A stretch of 25,802 nucleotides of DNA from Ruaniaceae bacterium. Lineage in GTDB: Bacteria > Actinomycetota > Actinomycetes > Actinomycetales > Actinomycetaceae. The notes beneath the pieces are model-generated. The model had not been told where the DNA came from, made no database searches, and worked only from the letters and a program-made list of their open reading frames with translations. This document shows, one piece after another, positions 5,795 to 13,031 of this stretch. The position numbers and the translations under genes are program-made. The stretch lies in assembly GCA_030450655.1 (NCBI GenBank), contig JAKDIE010000002.1, forward strand, positions 1 to 25,802, given 5' to 3'. Every line of letters begins with the position of its first letter. The first letter of the stretch is position 1.

Positions 5795-8655
5795 TGCGAA
5801 GCAACGATGATCCGCAACTCCCGCCGTACCTCTGGCTCGTGCCGCACACCCATTGGGACCGCGAGTGGTACGAGCCGCATGACGTGTTCCGTGCGCGCCT
5901 CGTGGCCATGCTCGACGAACTGTTGTTGACCCTTGAAGCCGAGCCGGAGTACCGCTTCACTCTCGACGGGCAGGCGGCGGCCATTGCGGATTACCTTGAG
6001 ATCCGCCCCGAGGAGGAGGTGCGCGTGCGCGCGGCCGTGGAGCGTGGGCAACTCGTGCTCGGACCGTTCCAGATCCTGCTGGATGAGTTCTGCTGCGACG
6101 GCGAGACAATCGTGCGCAATCTCGAGCGCGGCATCCGGGAGGCGCGGAAGTTCGGCCCGGAACTGCGCGTGGGCTACCTACCGGACATGTTTGGCCACGC
6201 CGCCCAGATGCCGCAGCTCCTGCGCGGCTTCGGGATCGTGGACGCCTCGCTGTGGCGCGGGGCCCCGGGCGAAGTCGGCGTGCATGCCTTTGTGTGGGAG
6301 GCGCTGAACGGGGACGCCGTGCGCGTCGAGTACCAGTGGGACGGGTACGGCTCGGCGCTCAAGCTGTTCGATCCGGTGGCCGCAGCACCTCAACGGGTGA
6401 CCGAGTACGTGCGCGAGAACGCGGCCTGGTTCCGGGGTGAGCCCGTTGCGGGGATGTTCGGCACGGACCACATGGCGCCGCGCCGTGACCTGGTGGAGAT
6501 CGTGCGCGCGTACAACGCTACGGGCCACGCCATCCCGCTACGGATCGGCACGATCGGGGACGTCATCGCCGCGCGCGATCACAGCCCGGAGGGCCTGGCG
6601 GGCCTGCCGATCGTGGCTGGTGAAATGCGCTCGCACGCCCGCGGGAACCTGCTGCCGGGCGTGTTCTCGATTCGCACCGGGATGACGGCCGCGATGGCGG
6701 GCGCCGAACGTGCGCTCACCACGGCCGAGCGGCTCGACGCGGTGCTCGGCGGGCGGGACCGGCGCGCCTTCTGCGAGCGCGGGTGGGGCCTCGCCATCGA
6801 GTCCACCGCGCACGATTCGGTGACAGGCTGCGGCGCGGATGCGGCCGCCGCCGAGGTGGAGAGCCGATTGCGGGTGGCCGAGCAGACGGCCCGCGGCGCC
6901 ATCGATATCGCGCTCGCGGATCTCGCCGCACGCGCCCCGGTGGGGAGCCTCGCCGTGTTCAGTCAGGCGGGAGTGGAGCGCGTAGCGCTCGCCGAGATGA
7001 CAGTGGAGGGCCCGCTCCAGGCCCTGCCGCCGGGCTGCCAGGCCGTGGGCGCGCTACCCACCGTGATCGGCGACGAACTGATCGCCTCCGGGGATCTGCA
7101 GAAGATCGTGCGGCGCATCCACGGTCAGGAGTACTTCGGTAAGCAGCTGCGCGGCTGGAGCTGGGACGAGGACGAACTCGTTTTCGAGGTGGCAGAGATG
7201 GCGGTGCGGGAGTCCGGCTCGGCCGCAGGCCACATTCCGGCCAGCGCGTTCGGGCTGGCCGATTTCGTGGCCACGCTGCGGGCGAAGGCAGCGCAGTCTC
7301 CGGCGAAGTTGTGGCGCGTGCGGTGCGTGGCACACGAGAGCCATCGCGTGCTCGTCGCGGGGCGCACGGCAGGCCTCGGAATCGCGGAGCTGTCCCCCCA
7401 GATCTCCGCGCCGATCGGGGAGTGCGCCAACGTTGATGGGCACGTGCTGACCAACGGGCTCGTGCGCGCGGCGGTGCGTGCGGACGGCTTGGTGGATATC
7501 CTCCACGTCGATTCGGGCGCGCGGATCGCGGGCGCGCTACGGCTCGTGGACGAGGGTGATCGCGGCGACTCCTACAACTTCGGCCCAACCGAGGGCGGTA
7601 TGGTCGCCACCCCGGAAGCGATCGCGATCGAGACCCTCGAGGCCGGGCCGCTGCGCGCCATCGTCAAGATCCGCCGCACCTTTGCCCTCCCGGCCGGGCT
7701 CGATGGTGAAGAACGCTCACGGAGGTCCGCGGGCGTCGTCGGGCAGGTGGTAGACACGTTCCTTGAGCTCCGCACGGGCGAGGAGTTCCTGCGGGTGAGC
7801 GTGCGGCTCGTGAACGCCGCGAAGGACCACCGCCTGCGCGTGCTCGTACCCACGCGCGAGGTGCGGCTCGAGGGTTCGGCCTCGGCGGGTCAGTACGGCG
7901 TGACCGAGCGCGGCCGCACGGCGGAGGGTGGCTGGGGCGAGTACCCGCTGCCCACCTTCCCGGCGTACCGGTGGGTGCACGCCGGAGGTGTGGCCGCCCT
8001 GCTGCGGCAACTTACCGAGTACGAGATCGTGCCCGACGACGAACGGGACGCCCTCGCGCTGACCGTACTGCGCGCAGTCGGGCTGATGAGCGTGAACGTG
8101 CATCCGCTGCGGGACGAGCCCGCCGGGTCCGAGGTGCCGGTGCCCGGCGCGCAGTACCTGGGGCGCGAGGTGAGGTGCGATTTCGCGATCGACCTCAGCG
8201 CGCCGCAGTGGGACGCGCCCTCGCTCGTGGCGAATAGCGAGCGCTTCCGCTTCGATCCCGTTGCGGTTGTGGGAACGCTCGATCCGGGGGCACTATCGCT
8301 TCGTCATCCTGCGCGCAGTCGCAGGATCCAGGACGCCTCTCGTGACGTGAGGACTCTGGGGCTGGGTTCTGATGCTCTGCTCCGCTCCGCGCCGGATGAC
8401 GCGGCCGGCGAGGGTCTCGCGGCGAATGCGAACGCCGGGGCTGTGGTTCTCGAGTCCCTGCGGCGGGTCGAGGGTGGTGTTGAGGCGCGCCTCGTCAACT
8501 ACTCGCGTGCGCCGCAGCCGCTGCGCGTCCGGGCCAGCGACGAGTGGTGGCTCACGGACATGGCTGGCACTGAGCTCGCCGGGCCTATCGACACCTGGGA
8601 GCACGTGGTCCCCGCAGGCACCATCGTCACGCTTCGAACCAGGGCACATTCATGA
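5794..8655 (+). CDS. Glycoside hydrolase family 38 alpha-mannosidase
   Basis: Retaining alpha-mannosidase, 953 aa, probably cytoplasmic because no signal peptide is visible. The N-terminal catalytic domain begins with PHTHWDREWYE (17-27), which supplies the presumed zinc ligands His20 and Asp22. GYLPDMFGH (127-135) contains the likely nucleophile and zinc ligand Asp131. MFGTDHMAPR follows at 221-230, and AHDSVTGCG (339-347) contributes His340. The rest is the helical and beta-sandwich region usual for the family. Start GTG 5794 has no SD sequence but an ideally spaced -10 hexamer. Residues of about 837-870 (HPARSRR... to ...SAPDD) come from a 100-bp inverted-repeat insertion and have no counterpart I recognise in the family. 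It is divergent from the importer, suggesting that it processes the imported sugar. It could be an MngB-like mannosylglycerate hydrolase or a general exo-mannosidase; the sequence does not decide. Confidence 0.93.
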   Translation: MRSNDDPQLPPYLWLVPHTHWDREWYEPHDVFRARLVAMLDELLLTLEAEPEYRFTLDGQAAAIADYLEIRPEEEVRVRAAVERGQLVLGPFQILLDEFCCDGETIVRNLERGIREARKFGPELRVGYLPDMFGHAAQMPQLLRGFGIVDASLWRGAPGEVGVHAFVWEALNGDAVRVEYQWDGYGSALKLFDPVAAAPQRVTEYVRENAAWFRGEPVAGMFGTDHMAPRRDLVEIVRAYNATGHAIPLRIGTIGDVIAARDHSPEGLAGLPIVAGEMRSHARGNLLPGVFSIRTGMTAAMAGAERALTTAERLDAVLGGRDRRAFCERGWGLAIESTAHDSVTGCGADAAAAEVESRLRVAEQTARGAIDIALADLAARAPVGSLAVFSQAGVERVALAEMTVEGPLQALPPGCQAVGALPTVIGDELIASGDLQKIVRRIHGQEYFGKQLRGWSWDEDELVFEVAEMAVRESGSAAGHIPASAFGLADFVATLRAKAAQSPAKLWRVRCVAHESHRVLVAGRTAGLGIAELSPQISAPIGECANVDGHVLTNGLVRAAVRADGLVDILHVDSGARIAGALRLVDEGDRGDSYNFGPTEGGMVATPEAIAIETLEAGPLRAIVKIRRTFALPAGLDGEERSRRSAGVVGQVVDTFLELRTGEEFLRVSVRLVNAAKDHRLRVLVPTREVRLEGSASAGQYGVTERGRTAEGGWGEYPLPTFPAYRWVHAGGVAALLRQLTEYEIVPDDERDALALTVLRAVGLMSVNVHPLRDEPAGSEVPVPGAQYLGREVRCDFAIDLSAPQWDAPSLVANSERFRFDPVAVVGTLDPGALSLRHPARSRRIQDASRDVRTLGLGSDALLRSAPDDAAGEGLAANANAGAVVLESLRRVEGGVEARLVNYSRAPQPLRVRASDEWWLTDMAGTELAGPIDTWEHVVPAGTIVTLRTRAHS
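8302..8401. repeat. 100-bp inverted-repeat (MITE-like) element inside the mannosidase gene
   Basis: Ends are CGTCATCCTGCGCGCAG (8302-8318) and, inverted at 8401-8385, CGTCATCCGGCGCGGAG: 15 of 17 positions agree. Inside the left end is a hairpin CCTGCG...CGCAGG, and in the middle an imperfect hairpin (CCTCtCG-TGA-CGtGAGG, about 8335-8351). GTCATCC-type palindromic units of this style are dispersed repeats in many bacterial genomes. Here it reads through in the gene's frame and adds about 34 codons rich in Arg, Ser and Asp. No convincing target-site duplication is visible; a 2-bp duplication plus 100 bp would keep frame. Confidence 0.6.
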
Positions 8656-8695
8656 GCCAGCCCACGGTCCGTGGGGATACGAGAAAGGTAGAGAG

Positions 8696-9961
8696 ATGAC
8701 CATTCTGATCGAGGCAACGCTGCGGGTGGATTTTGCGATGCAGGCCACGAACCGGTACCCGGCGATCCCCGTCGAGGTTCCCGCCGAAGCGGACTCGTTC
8801 GAGGTGTTTCTCGAGGGTGCCGACGGCGTCGATGGCCTGGTGATCGATCTTGGCTGCGAGGCGCCGAACAGGTGGTGCGGCTGGTCGGGCGGCTCCCGGC
8901 GCCATTTCGTGGTGGGGCAGAACGACGCGACCCCCGGCTACCTCCCAGGAATCGAGCCGGGCACCTGGCACGTGATCCTCGGCGTCCACACCGTGCCGCC
9001 GCAGGGGGCCGAACTGACGGTCCGTGTGGTCAGCCCGGCGTGGAACGCGGCCGATCACGGTCCGGTTGCCGAGCCGATCCAGCGCACCGTGCGTGGCAGC
9101 GATCGCGGCCTGCCCGCCCCCGCCGGGCTCACCTGGTACGCGGGTGATCTACACGCTCACTCGCTGCATTCGGACGGCGATCTGAGCCTCAGCCAACTCG
9201 CCAACGAGGCCGTCGCATCCGGCCTCGACTACCTGGCCGTCACGGAGCACAACACCACGAGCCACCACGCGCACCTCGCCGCACTCGGGCAGCGCCACGG
9301 GATCGCGCTACTGCCGGGCCAGGAGATCACCACGCATCGCGGCCACGCGAACGCATACGGCCGCATCGGCTTCATAGATTTCCGGCTGCCGGGCCAGGAG
9401 TGGGTGGACGAGACGGCGCGCCGCGGCGGCTTCATGTCCGTGAACCATCCCGTTGACGCCGATTGTGCGTGGCTCCATCGGCTCGAGCACACGCCCGGCG
9501 GCGCGGAGCTATGGCACGGCTCCTGGTACCGGGACATGCACTTCAATGGCCCGCTCGCGTGGTTCGAGGGATGGGACCGCCGCGCCGTGCTTCTCGGCGG
9601 CGGCGATTTCCACAACTACTCCACGCCCCTGCGCCCCGGCATGCCCACAACCTGGATCGCCGCCGAGGAGTGCTCCGAGGAAGCGCTGCTCGAGGGGCTG
9701 GCAGCGGGGCTCACCACGATCACGTCCGCCGCAGTGATAGGACCCGACGGCGCGGCCCGGCCCATTCTGCACGGCTCTCCCGCGCTGATCCGCCAGGGCG
9801 AGGAACTCCATGCTCTGGATGCGGCCGGGCTTGTGCTCGTCTCCGGGGTGGGTGAACGAGAGTTCCTCGTGAGCGCGTCCGAGCCGGTCGCTGCCCCGAT
9901 TGAGAACGGCCCGTACCGCATCGAGGACTCGTTGCGACGCACCCTCGCACTGTGCCGCTAG
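8696..9961 (+). CDS. PHP-domain metallohydrolase, CehA/McbA type
   Basis: Metal-dependent hydrolase of 421 aa. Residues 1-130 form a beta-rich N-terminal domain without recognised motifs. The PHP domain follows: DLHAHSLHSDG (151-161), TEHN (183-186), GQEITTHRGHANA (208-220), NHPVDADC (250-257) and a late GGGDFHNY, the metal-binding His/Asp/Glu set of the superfamily. The frame is open far upstream inside the mannosidase gene, but ATG 8696 has AAAGG seven bases before it and lies 40 bases after the mannosidase stop, so the two form an operon. Family members cleave phosphoesters, carbamates or other esters; the substrate here is unknown. The context suggests a modified mannoside. It ends three bases before the convergent regulator gene. 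Confidence 0.88.
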   Translation: MTILIEATLRVDFAMQATNRYPAIPVEVPAEADSFEVFLEGADGVDGLVIDLGCEAPNRWCGWSGGSRRHFVVGQNDATPGYLPGIEPGTWHVILGVHTVPPQGAELTVRVVSPAWNAADHGPVAEPIQRTVRGSDRGLPAPAGLTWYAGDLHAHSLHSDGDLSLSQLANEAVASGLDYLAVTEHNTTSHHAHLAALGQRHGIALLPGQEITTHRGHANAYGRIGFIDFRLPGQEWVDETARRGGFMSVNHPVDADCAWLHRLEHTPGGAELWHGSWYRDMHFNGPLAWFEGWDRRAVLLGGGDFHNYSTPLRPGMPTTWIAAEECSEEALLEGLAAGLTTITSAAVIGPDGAARPILHGSPALIRQGEELHALDAAGLVLVSGVGEREFLVSASEPVAAPIENGPYRIEDSLRRTLALCR

Positions 9962-9964
9962 CGC

Positions 9965-10936
9965 TCAGCGCGCGGGGCGGGCGGTCACCCGCTTCAGGAT
10001 CGTGCCCGCGGTTATTTCATCGATCACCAGATCTGTGGCCACCCCCGCGCGCAGGGCTCCGATGATCGCTGGCACTCGGGAATCTCCCACCGCCGCGCAG
10101 AGGCGGCGGGGGATGCGGGCGAGCTCCCGTGGCGTGGGCCCCGTTGCTCGGGAGTTGAGAGCGATGTCTGCATAGCTGCCGTCTTCACGGAGCAGCACGG
10201 TACACACGTCCCCCACCGCGCCTTGCGTCGTGAGTTCTGCGAGGTCTTCCGGGGCCACGTAGCCCGCTTGGTACACGTGCGAATCGCTCCCGCTGGAGAG
10301 CCCACCCACGCCAAACAGGGCGAGATCGCACCGTTGCTGCATGTGCAGGACGCGCTGCACGGAGCGTTCCTGCCACATAGCCTCGCGAGTGGCGGCGTAG
10401 TCGAAGAACGCCGGAACGGGAAAGAACGTGCTCTCGGCCCCGAAGGCATCCGCGAGCCGCGCGATGATGGTCGATGCGTATGGGATCCCCGTGGTGGACG
10501 AGTTTGCGGCGCCATTGAGCTGAACGATATGGACGTCCGCCACCGGTTGCGGTTGCAGTTGCGTCGCCACCGCCGAGACCGTGGTGCCCCATGCAACGCC
10601 CACTGTGCTTCCCGGCTGCACCCATTCCTCCAGAAGTCTCGCCGCCACGCGGGCCACGGCGTCTCGGCGTCGCTGATCGCTCAGGGCTCGCCTCACCATC
10701 GCCACGTGGACGGCAACCCCGAAGACGTCCGCAAGTTCCTGCGAGAGCTTACTGATGGAACTCGCGTGCGGCGTGAGGGTGATCCGAACCGTCCCGGACT
10801 CCCGTGCCTCCTTCAGCATCCGCGAGACCGTGGAGCGCGACACCCCCAGCGAACTCGCGATCGCGTCCATCTTTTCGTCATTCACGTAATACATCTGCGC
10901 GGCGCGGTAGAGCGCCTCTTCACGACTGAGCACCAT
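9965..10936 (-). CDS. SorC/DeoR-type sugar-binding transcriptional regulator
   Basis: Transcription factor of about 323 aa. The N-terminal helix-turn-helix is DAIASSLGVSRSTVSRMLKEAR, and the C-terminal sugar-binding domain contains GVAWGTTV (GxxWGxT motif), LNGA and LFGVGGL, as in SorC/DeoR effector domains that bind phosphorylated sugars. The frame is open to 10969, but the preceding bases contain the operator. ATG 10936 has an AGAGG site nine bases upstream and gives MVLSREEALYRAAQMYY, the normal family N-terminus. ATG 10945 is the alternative. It is divergent from glpD and convergent with the mannoside genes, so it may control either or both. The effector is not predictable from the sequence. 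Confidence 0.88.
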   Translation of the reverse strand: MVLSREEALYRAAQMYYVNDEKMDAIASSLGVSRSTVSRMLKEARESGTVRITLTPHASSISKLSQELADVFGVAVHVAMVRRALSDQRRRDAVARVAARLLEEWVQPGSTVGVAWGTTVSAVATQLQPQPVADVHIVQLNGAANSSTTGIPYASTIIARLADAFGAESTFFPVPAFFDYAATREAMWQERSVQRVLHMQQRCDLALFGVGGLSSGSDSHVYQAGYVAPEDLAELTTQGAVGDVCTVLLREDGSYADIALNSRATGPTPRELARIPRRLCAAVGDSRVPAIIGALRAGVATDLVIDEITAGTILKRVTARPAR

Positions 10937-10949
10937 CAGAACCATCCTC

Positions 10950-10974
10950 TGCACGTTCGTGCATAGCATTGCAC
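10950..10974. promoter_or_regulatory. Triple TGCAC half-site operator between regulator and glpD
   Basis: TGCAC at 10950-10954, GTGCA at 10959-10963 and TGCAC at 10970-10974 form two overlapping inverted repeats: TGCACG-TT-CGTGCA (10950-10963) and GTGCA-N6-TGCAC (10959-10974). The first lies directly before the regulator start. The second overlaps a possible glpD -35 (TTGCAC, 10969-10974; GAGAAT 18 bp further at 10993-10998). A shared operator for autoregulation and glpD control is the simplest reading. Confidence 0.55.
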
Positions 10975-11032
10975 ATTCTCTTAACTGCGGGTGAGAATCG
11001 TGTTAAGCGACCGCACCGATCAGGAGTCTGAA

Positions 11033-12766
11033 GTGCCATCATCACGGCTTGACGCCGCCCGTAGAAACGTTGATCTCGAGGCCATGAGCCGGGAACCACT
11101 CGACATTCTCGTGGTGGGAGGAGGTGTTACGGGAGCAGGCATCGCCCTTGACGCCGCCACGCGCGGACTGCGCGTGGGCATCATCGAAGCGCAAGACTGG
11201 GCATCGGGGACCTCCTCGCGTTCCTCCCGTCTCGTGCACGGGGGGCTTCGCTATCTCTACAATCTCGACTTCAAACTCGTCGCCGAATCCCTGCGCGAAC
11301 GCGGGCTCCTCCTGACGACGACGGCCCCTCACCTCGTGAAGGCACAGCCCTTCCTGTGGCCACTGAAGATGCCCGTCATCGAGCGCTCCTACTCCGCGAT
11401 CGGGGTCGGAATGTATGACGCGCTTGCCCTCGTGGGCTCACGTGGGCGTAAGACCGTGCCCTTCCAGCATCACCTCTCGAAGGCTGGTGCGAAGAGAGAG
11501 TTCCCGGATGTGCGCGATGACGCACTCGTCGGTGCCATCAAGTTCTACGATTCACGGGTCGACGACGCGCGGCTCGTGCTGACGCTCGTGCGCACCGCCG
11601 CCAAGTATGGGGCATACGCCGCCAGCCGCACCGAGATGGTCGAGATGACGCGGGATACCGGCGGGCGCGTCACCGGCGCCGTCGTCCGCGATCTTGAGAC
11701 TGGCGACGAACGCACGATTCATGCCGCCGAGACCATCCTGGCAACGGGAGTGTGGACTGAGGAGACCCAGAACCTTTCGCACGGAAGCGGCGGATTGCGG
11801 GTGCTGGCATCCAAGGGGATCCACATCGTAGTGCCGAAGGAGCGCATTGCGGGCGATACGGGGTTGTTCCTGCGCACCGAGAAGTCGGTTCTCTTCATCA
11901 TCCCGTGGCCGAACTACTGGATCATCGGCACAACCGATACGCCGTGGCATCAGGAGTTGAAGCATCCAGTCGCAACCAAAGCCGATATCGATTACGTACT
12001 TGAGCACGCCAATGCCGTGCTCTCCTCCGATCTCACCCACGAGGACATCATCGGCACGTACGCCGGGCTTCGTCCCCTTCTTCAGCCTGGAACCAGGGAT
12101 GAGTCCAAGTCCAGCAAGGTCTCCCGCGAACACACGGTCACGCGCCCGGCGGCCGGCCTCACCTCCATTGCTGGCGGCAAACTCACCACATACCGAGTGA
12201 TGGCCGAGGATGCGGTGGACTTCGCGATCGGGCCGCGAGCAAAGAATCTTCCCTCCGCAACGGAGACGACCCCCCTCGTGGGAGCCGAGGGCTACCACGC
12301 AGTCGTCCGTTCCGCGGGACGTATCGCGCGCGCATATGGCTGGGACGCGGACCGGGTGGAACACCTGATGAATCGATATGGCAGCGCAATCGACGAAGTG
12401 ACCGCGCTGGTCGATGCAGATCCGGAACTCGGGGAGCCCCTCCGCTCCGCGCCCACCTACCTAAAGGCCGAGGTTGCGTATGCGGTCACGCATGAGGGCG
12501 CGCTCCATCTGGAGGACATCCTGCGGCACCGGGTGCGCCTGAGTTTTGAGCACCGCGATCGGGGGGTGGGGGCGCTCGATGAGATTGCCGCCATCGCCGC
12601 CCCTCTCCTTGGGATGGATGAGGCGCACGTCGCACGGGAGGTGGAGTCCTACTGGGCTGCCTGCGCCGCGGAGGATGCCGCCGAGTTGGTTGAATCGGAC
12701 GCGCAGGCAAGTGCCGTGCGCAACGAGGTGGAGGATCTTCTCCCGCTCATCCCTCTCCGCGAGTAA
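11033..12766 (+). CDS. FAD-dependent glycerol-3-phosphate dehydrogenase
   Basis: Oxidises sn-glycerol-3-phosphate to dihydroxyacetone phosphate and passes electrons to quinone at the membrane; 577 aa, normal for GlpD. Motifs are the FAD-binding GGGVTGAG (29-36), SSRSSRLVHGGLRYL, WPNYWIIGTTDTPW, GLRPLL and ITSIAGGKLTTYR-like TSIAGGKLTTYRVMAEDAVD. The C-terminal helical cap includes EGALHLEDILRHRVRLSFEHRDRG. The frame is open from GTG 10991, but GTG 11033 has AGGAG six bases upstream and gives a natural N-terminus, so I use it. It is divergent from the SorC-type regulator and probably controlled by it. All expected regions are present, with no sign of damage. Confidence 0.94.
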   Translation: MPSSRLDAARRNVDLEAMSREPLDILVVGGGVTGAGIALDAATRGLRVGIIEAQDWASGTSSRSSRLVHGGLRYLYNLDFKLVAESLRERGLLLTTTAPHLVKAQPFLWPLKMPVIERSYSAIGVGMYDALALVGSRGRKTVPFQHHLSKAGAKREFPDVRDDALVGAIKFYDSRVDDARLVLTLVRTAAKYGAYAASRTEMVEMTRDTGGRVTGAVVRDLETGDERTIHAAETILATGVWTEETQNLSHGSGGLRVLASKGIHIVVPKERIAGDTGLFLRTEKSVLFIIPWPNYWIIGTTDTPWHQELKHPVATKADIDYVLEHANAVLSSDLTHEDIIGTYAGLRPLLQPGTRDESKSSKVSREHTVTRPAAGLTSIAGGKLTTYRVMAEDAVDFAIGPRAKNLPSATETTPLVGAEGYHAVVRSAGRIARAYGWDADRVEHLMNRYGSAIDEVTALVDADPELGEPLRSAPTYLKAEVAYAVTHEGALHLEDILRHRVRLSFEHRDRGVGALDEIAAIAAPLLGMDEAHVAREVESYWAACAAEDAAELVESDAQASAVRNEVEDLLPLIPLRE

Positions 12767-13018
12767 GGTACTTATAGTCACCTATTGTGTGGGATGGGTC
12801 ACACGGAGCATACTTAAGGTTGGACGGAGTGCGATGTGAGGCCCCCTGAGCGTCGTACTCCGTTCCCGTATGTCCTTAAGCGTAGTCCTTAGTGCAACGG
12901 TTGCGGACGCGCTTTGATGCCACATTATGGTGACAGTCGCACGCCGTTGCGCACTCGATCGGTGCTGAAACGCGAGGGGTGCGCGGCGTTGCAGTCGGAG
13001 AGGTGCGCGCTGGCGGTT
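12767..13018. other. Intergenic region with long inverted repeat
   Basis: No gene is recognised between glpD and the large helicase-like gene. A small GTGTG/CACAC hairpin (12787-12804) could end the glpD message. An imperfect inverted repeat follows: CTTAAGG (12813-12819), ACGGAGT (12824-12830) and CGA, matched by TCG, ACTCCGT (12857-12863) and CCTTAAG (12874-12880). GCAACGG (12894-12900) also pairs with CCGTTGC (12944-12950). This could be a structured RNA or a binding-site cluster; nothing decides between them. Confidence 0.35.
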
Positions 13019-13031
13019 TAGCGTTGTGGGA
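13019..13031 (+). promoter_or_regulatory. Probable leaderless promoter of the helicase-like gene
   Basis: TAGCGT (13019-13024) is followed by six bases and ATG 13031, with no SD sequence. This is the same spacing as four other genes in the window. Confidence 0.45.

Noticed and set aside
12920..12932. CATAAT on the minus strand as a promoter for a gene running back towards glpD
   Set aside because: No -35 box at a suitable distance and no plausible minus-strand gene downstream.
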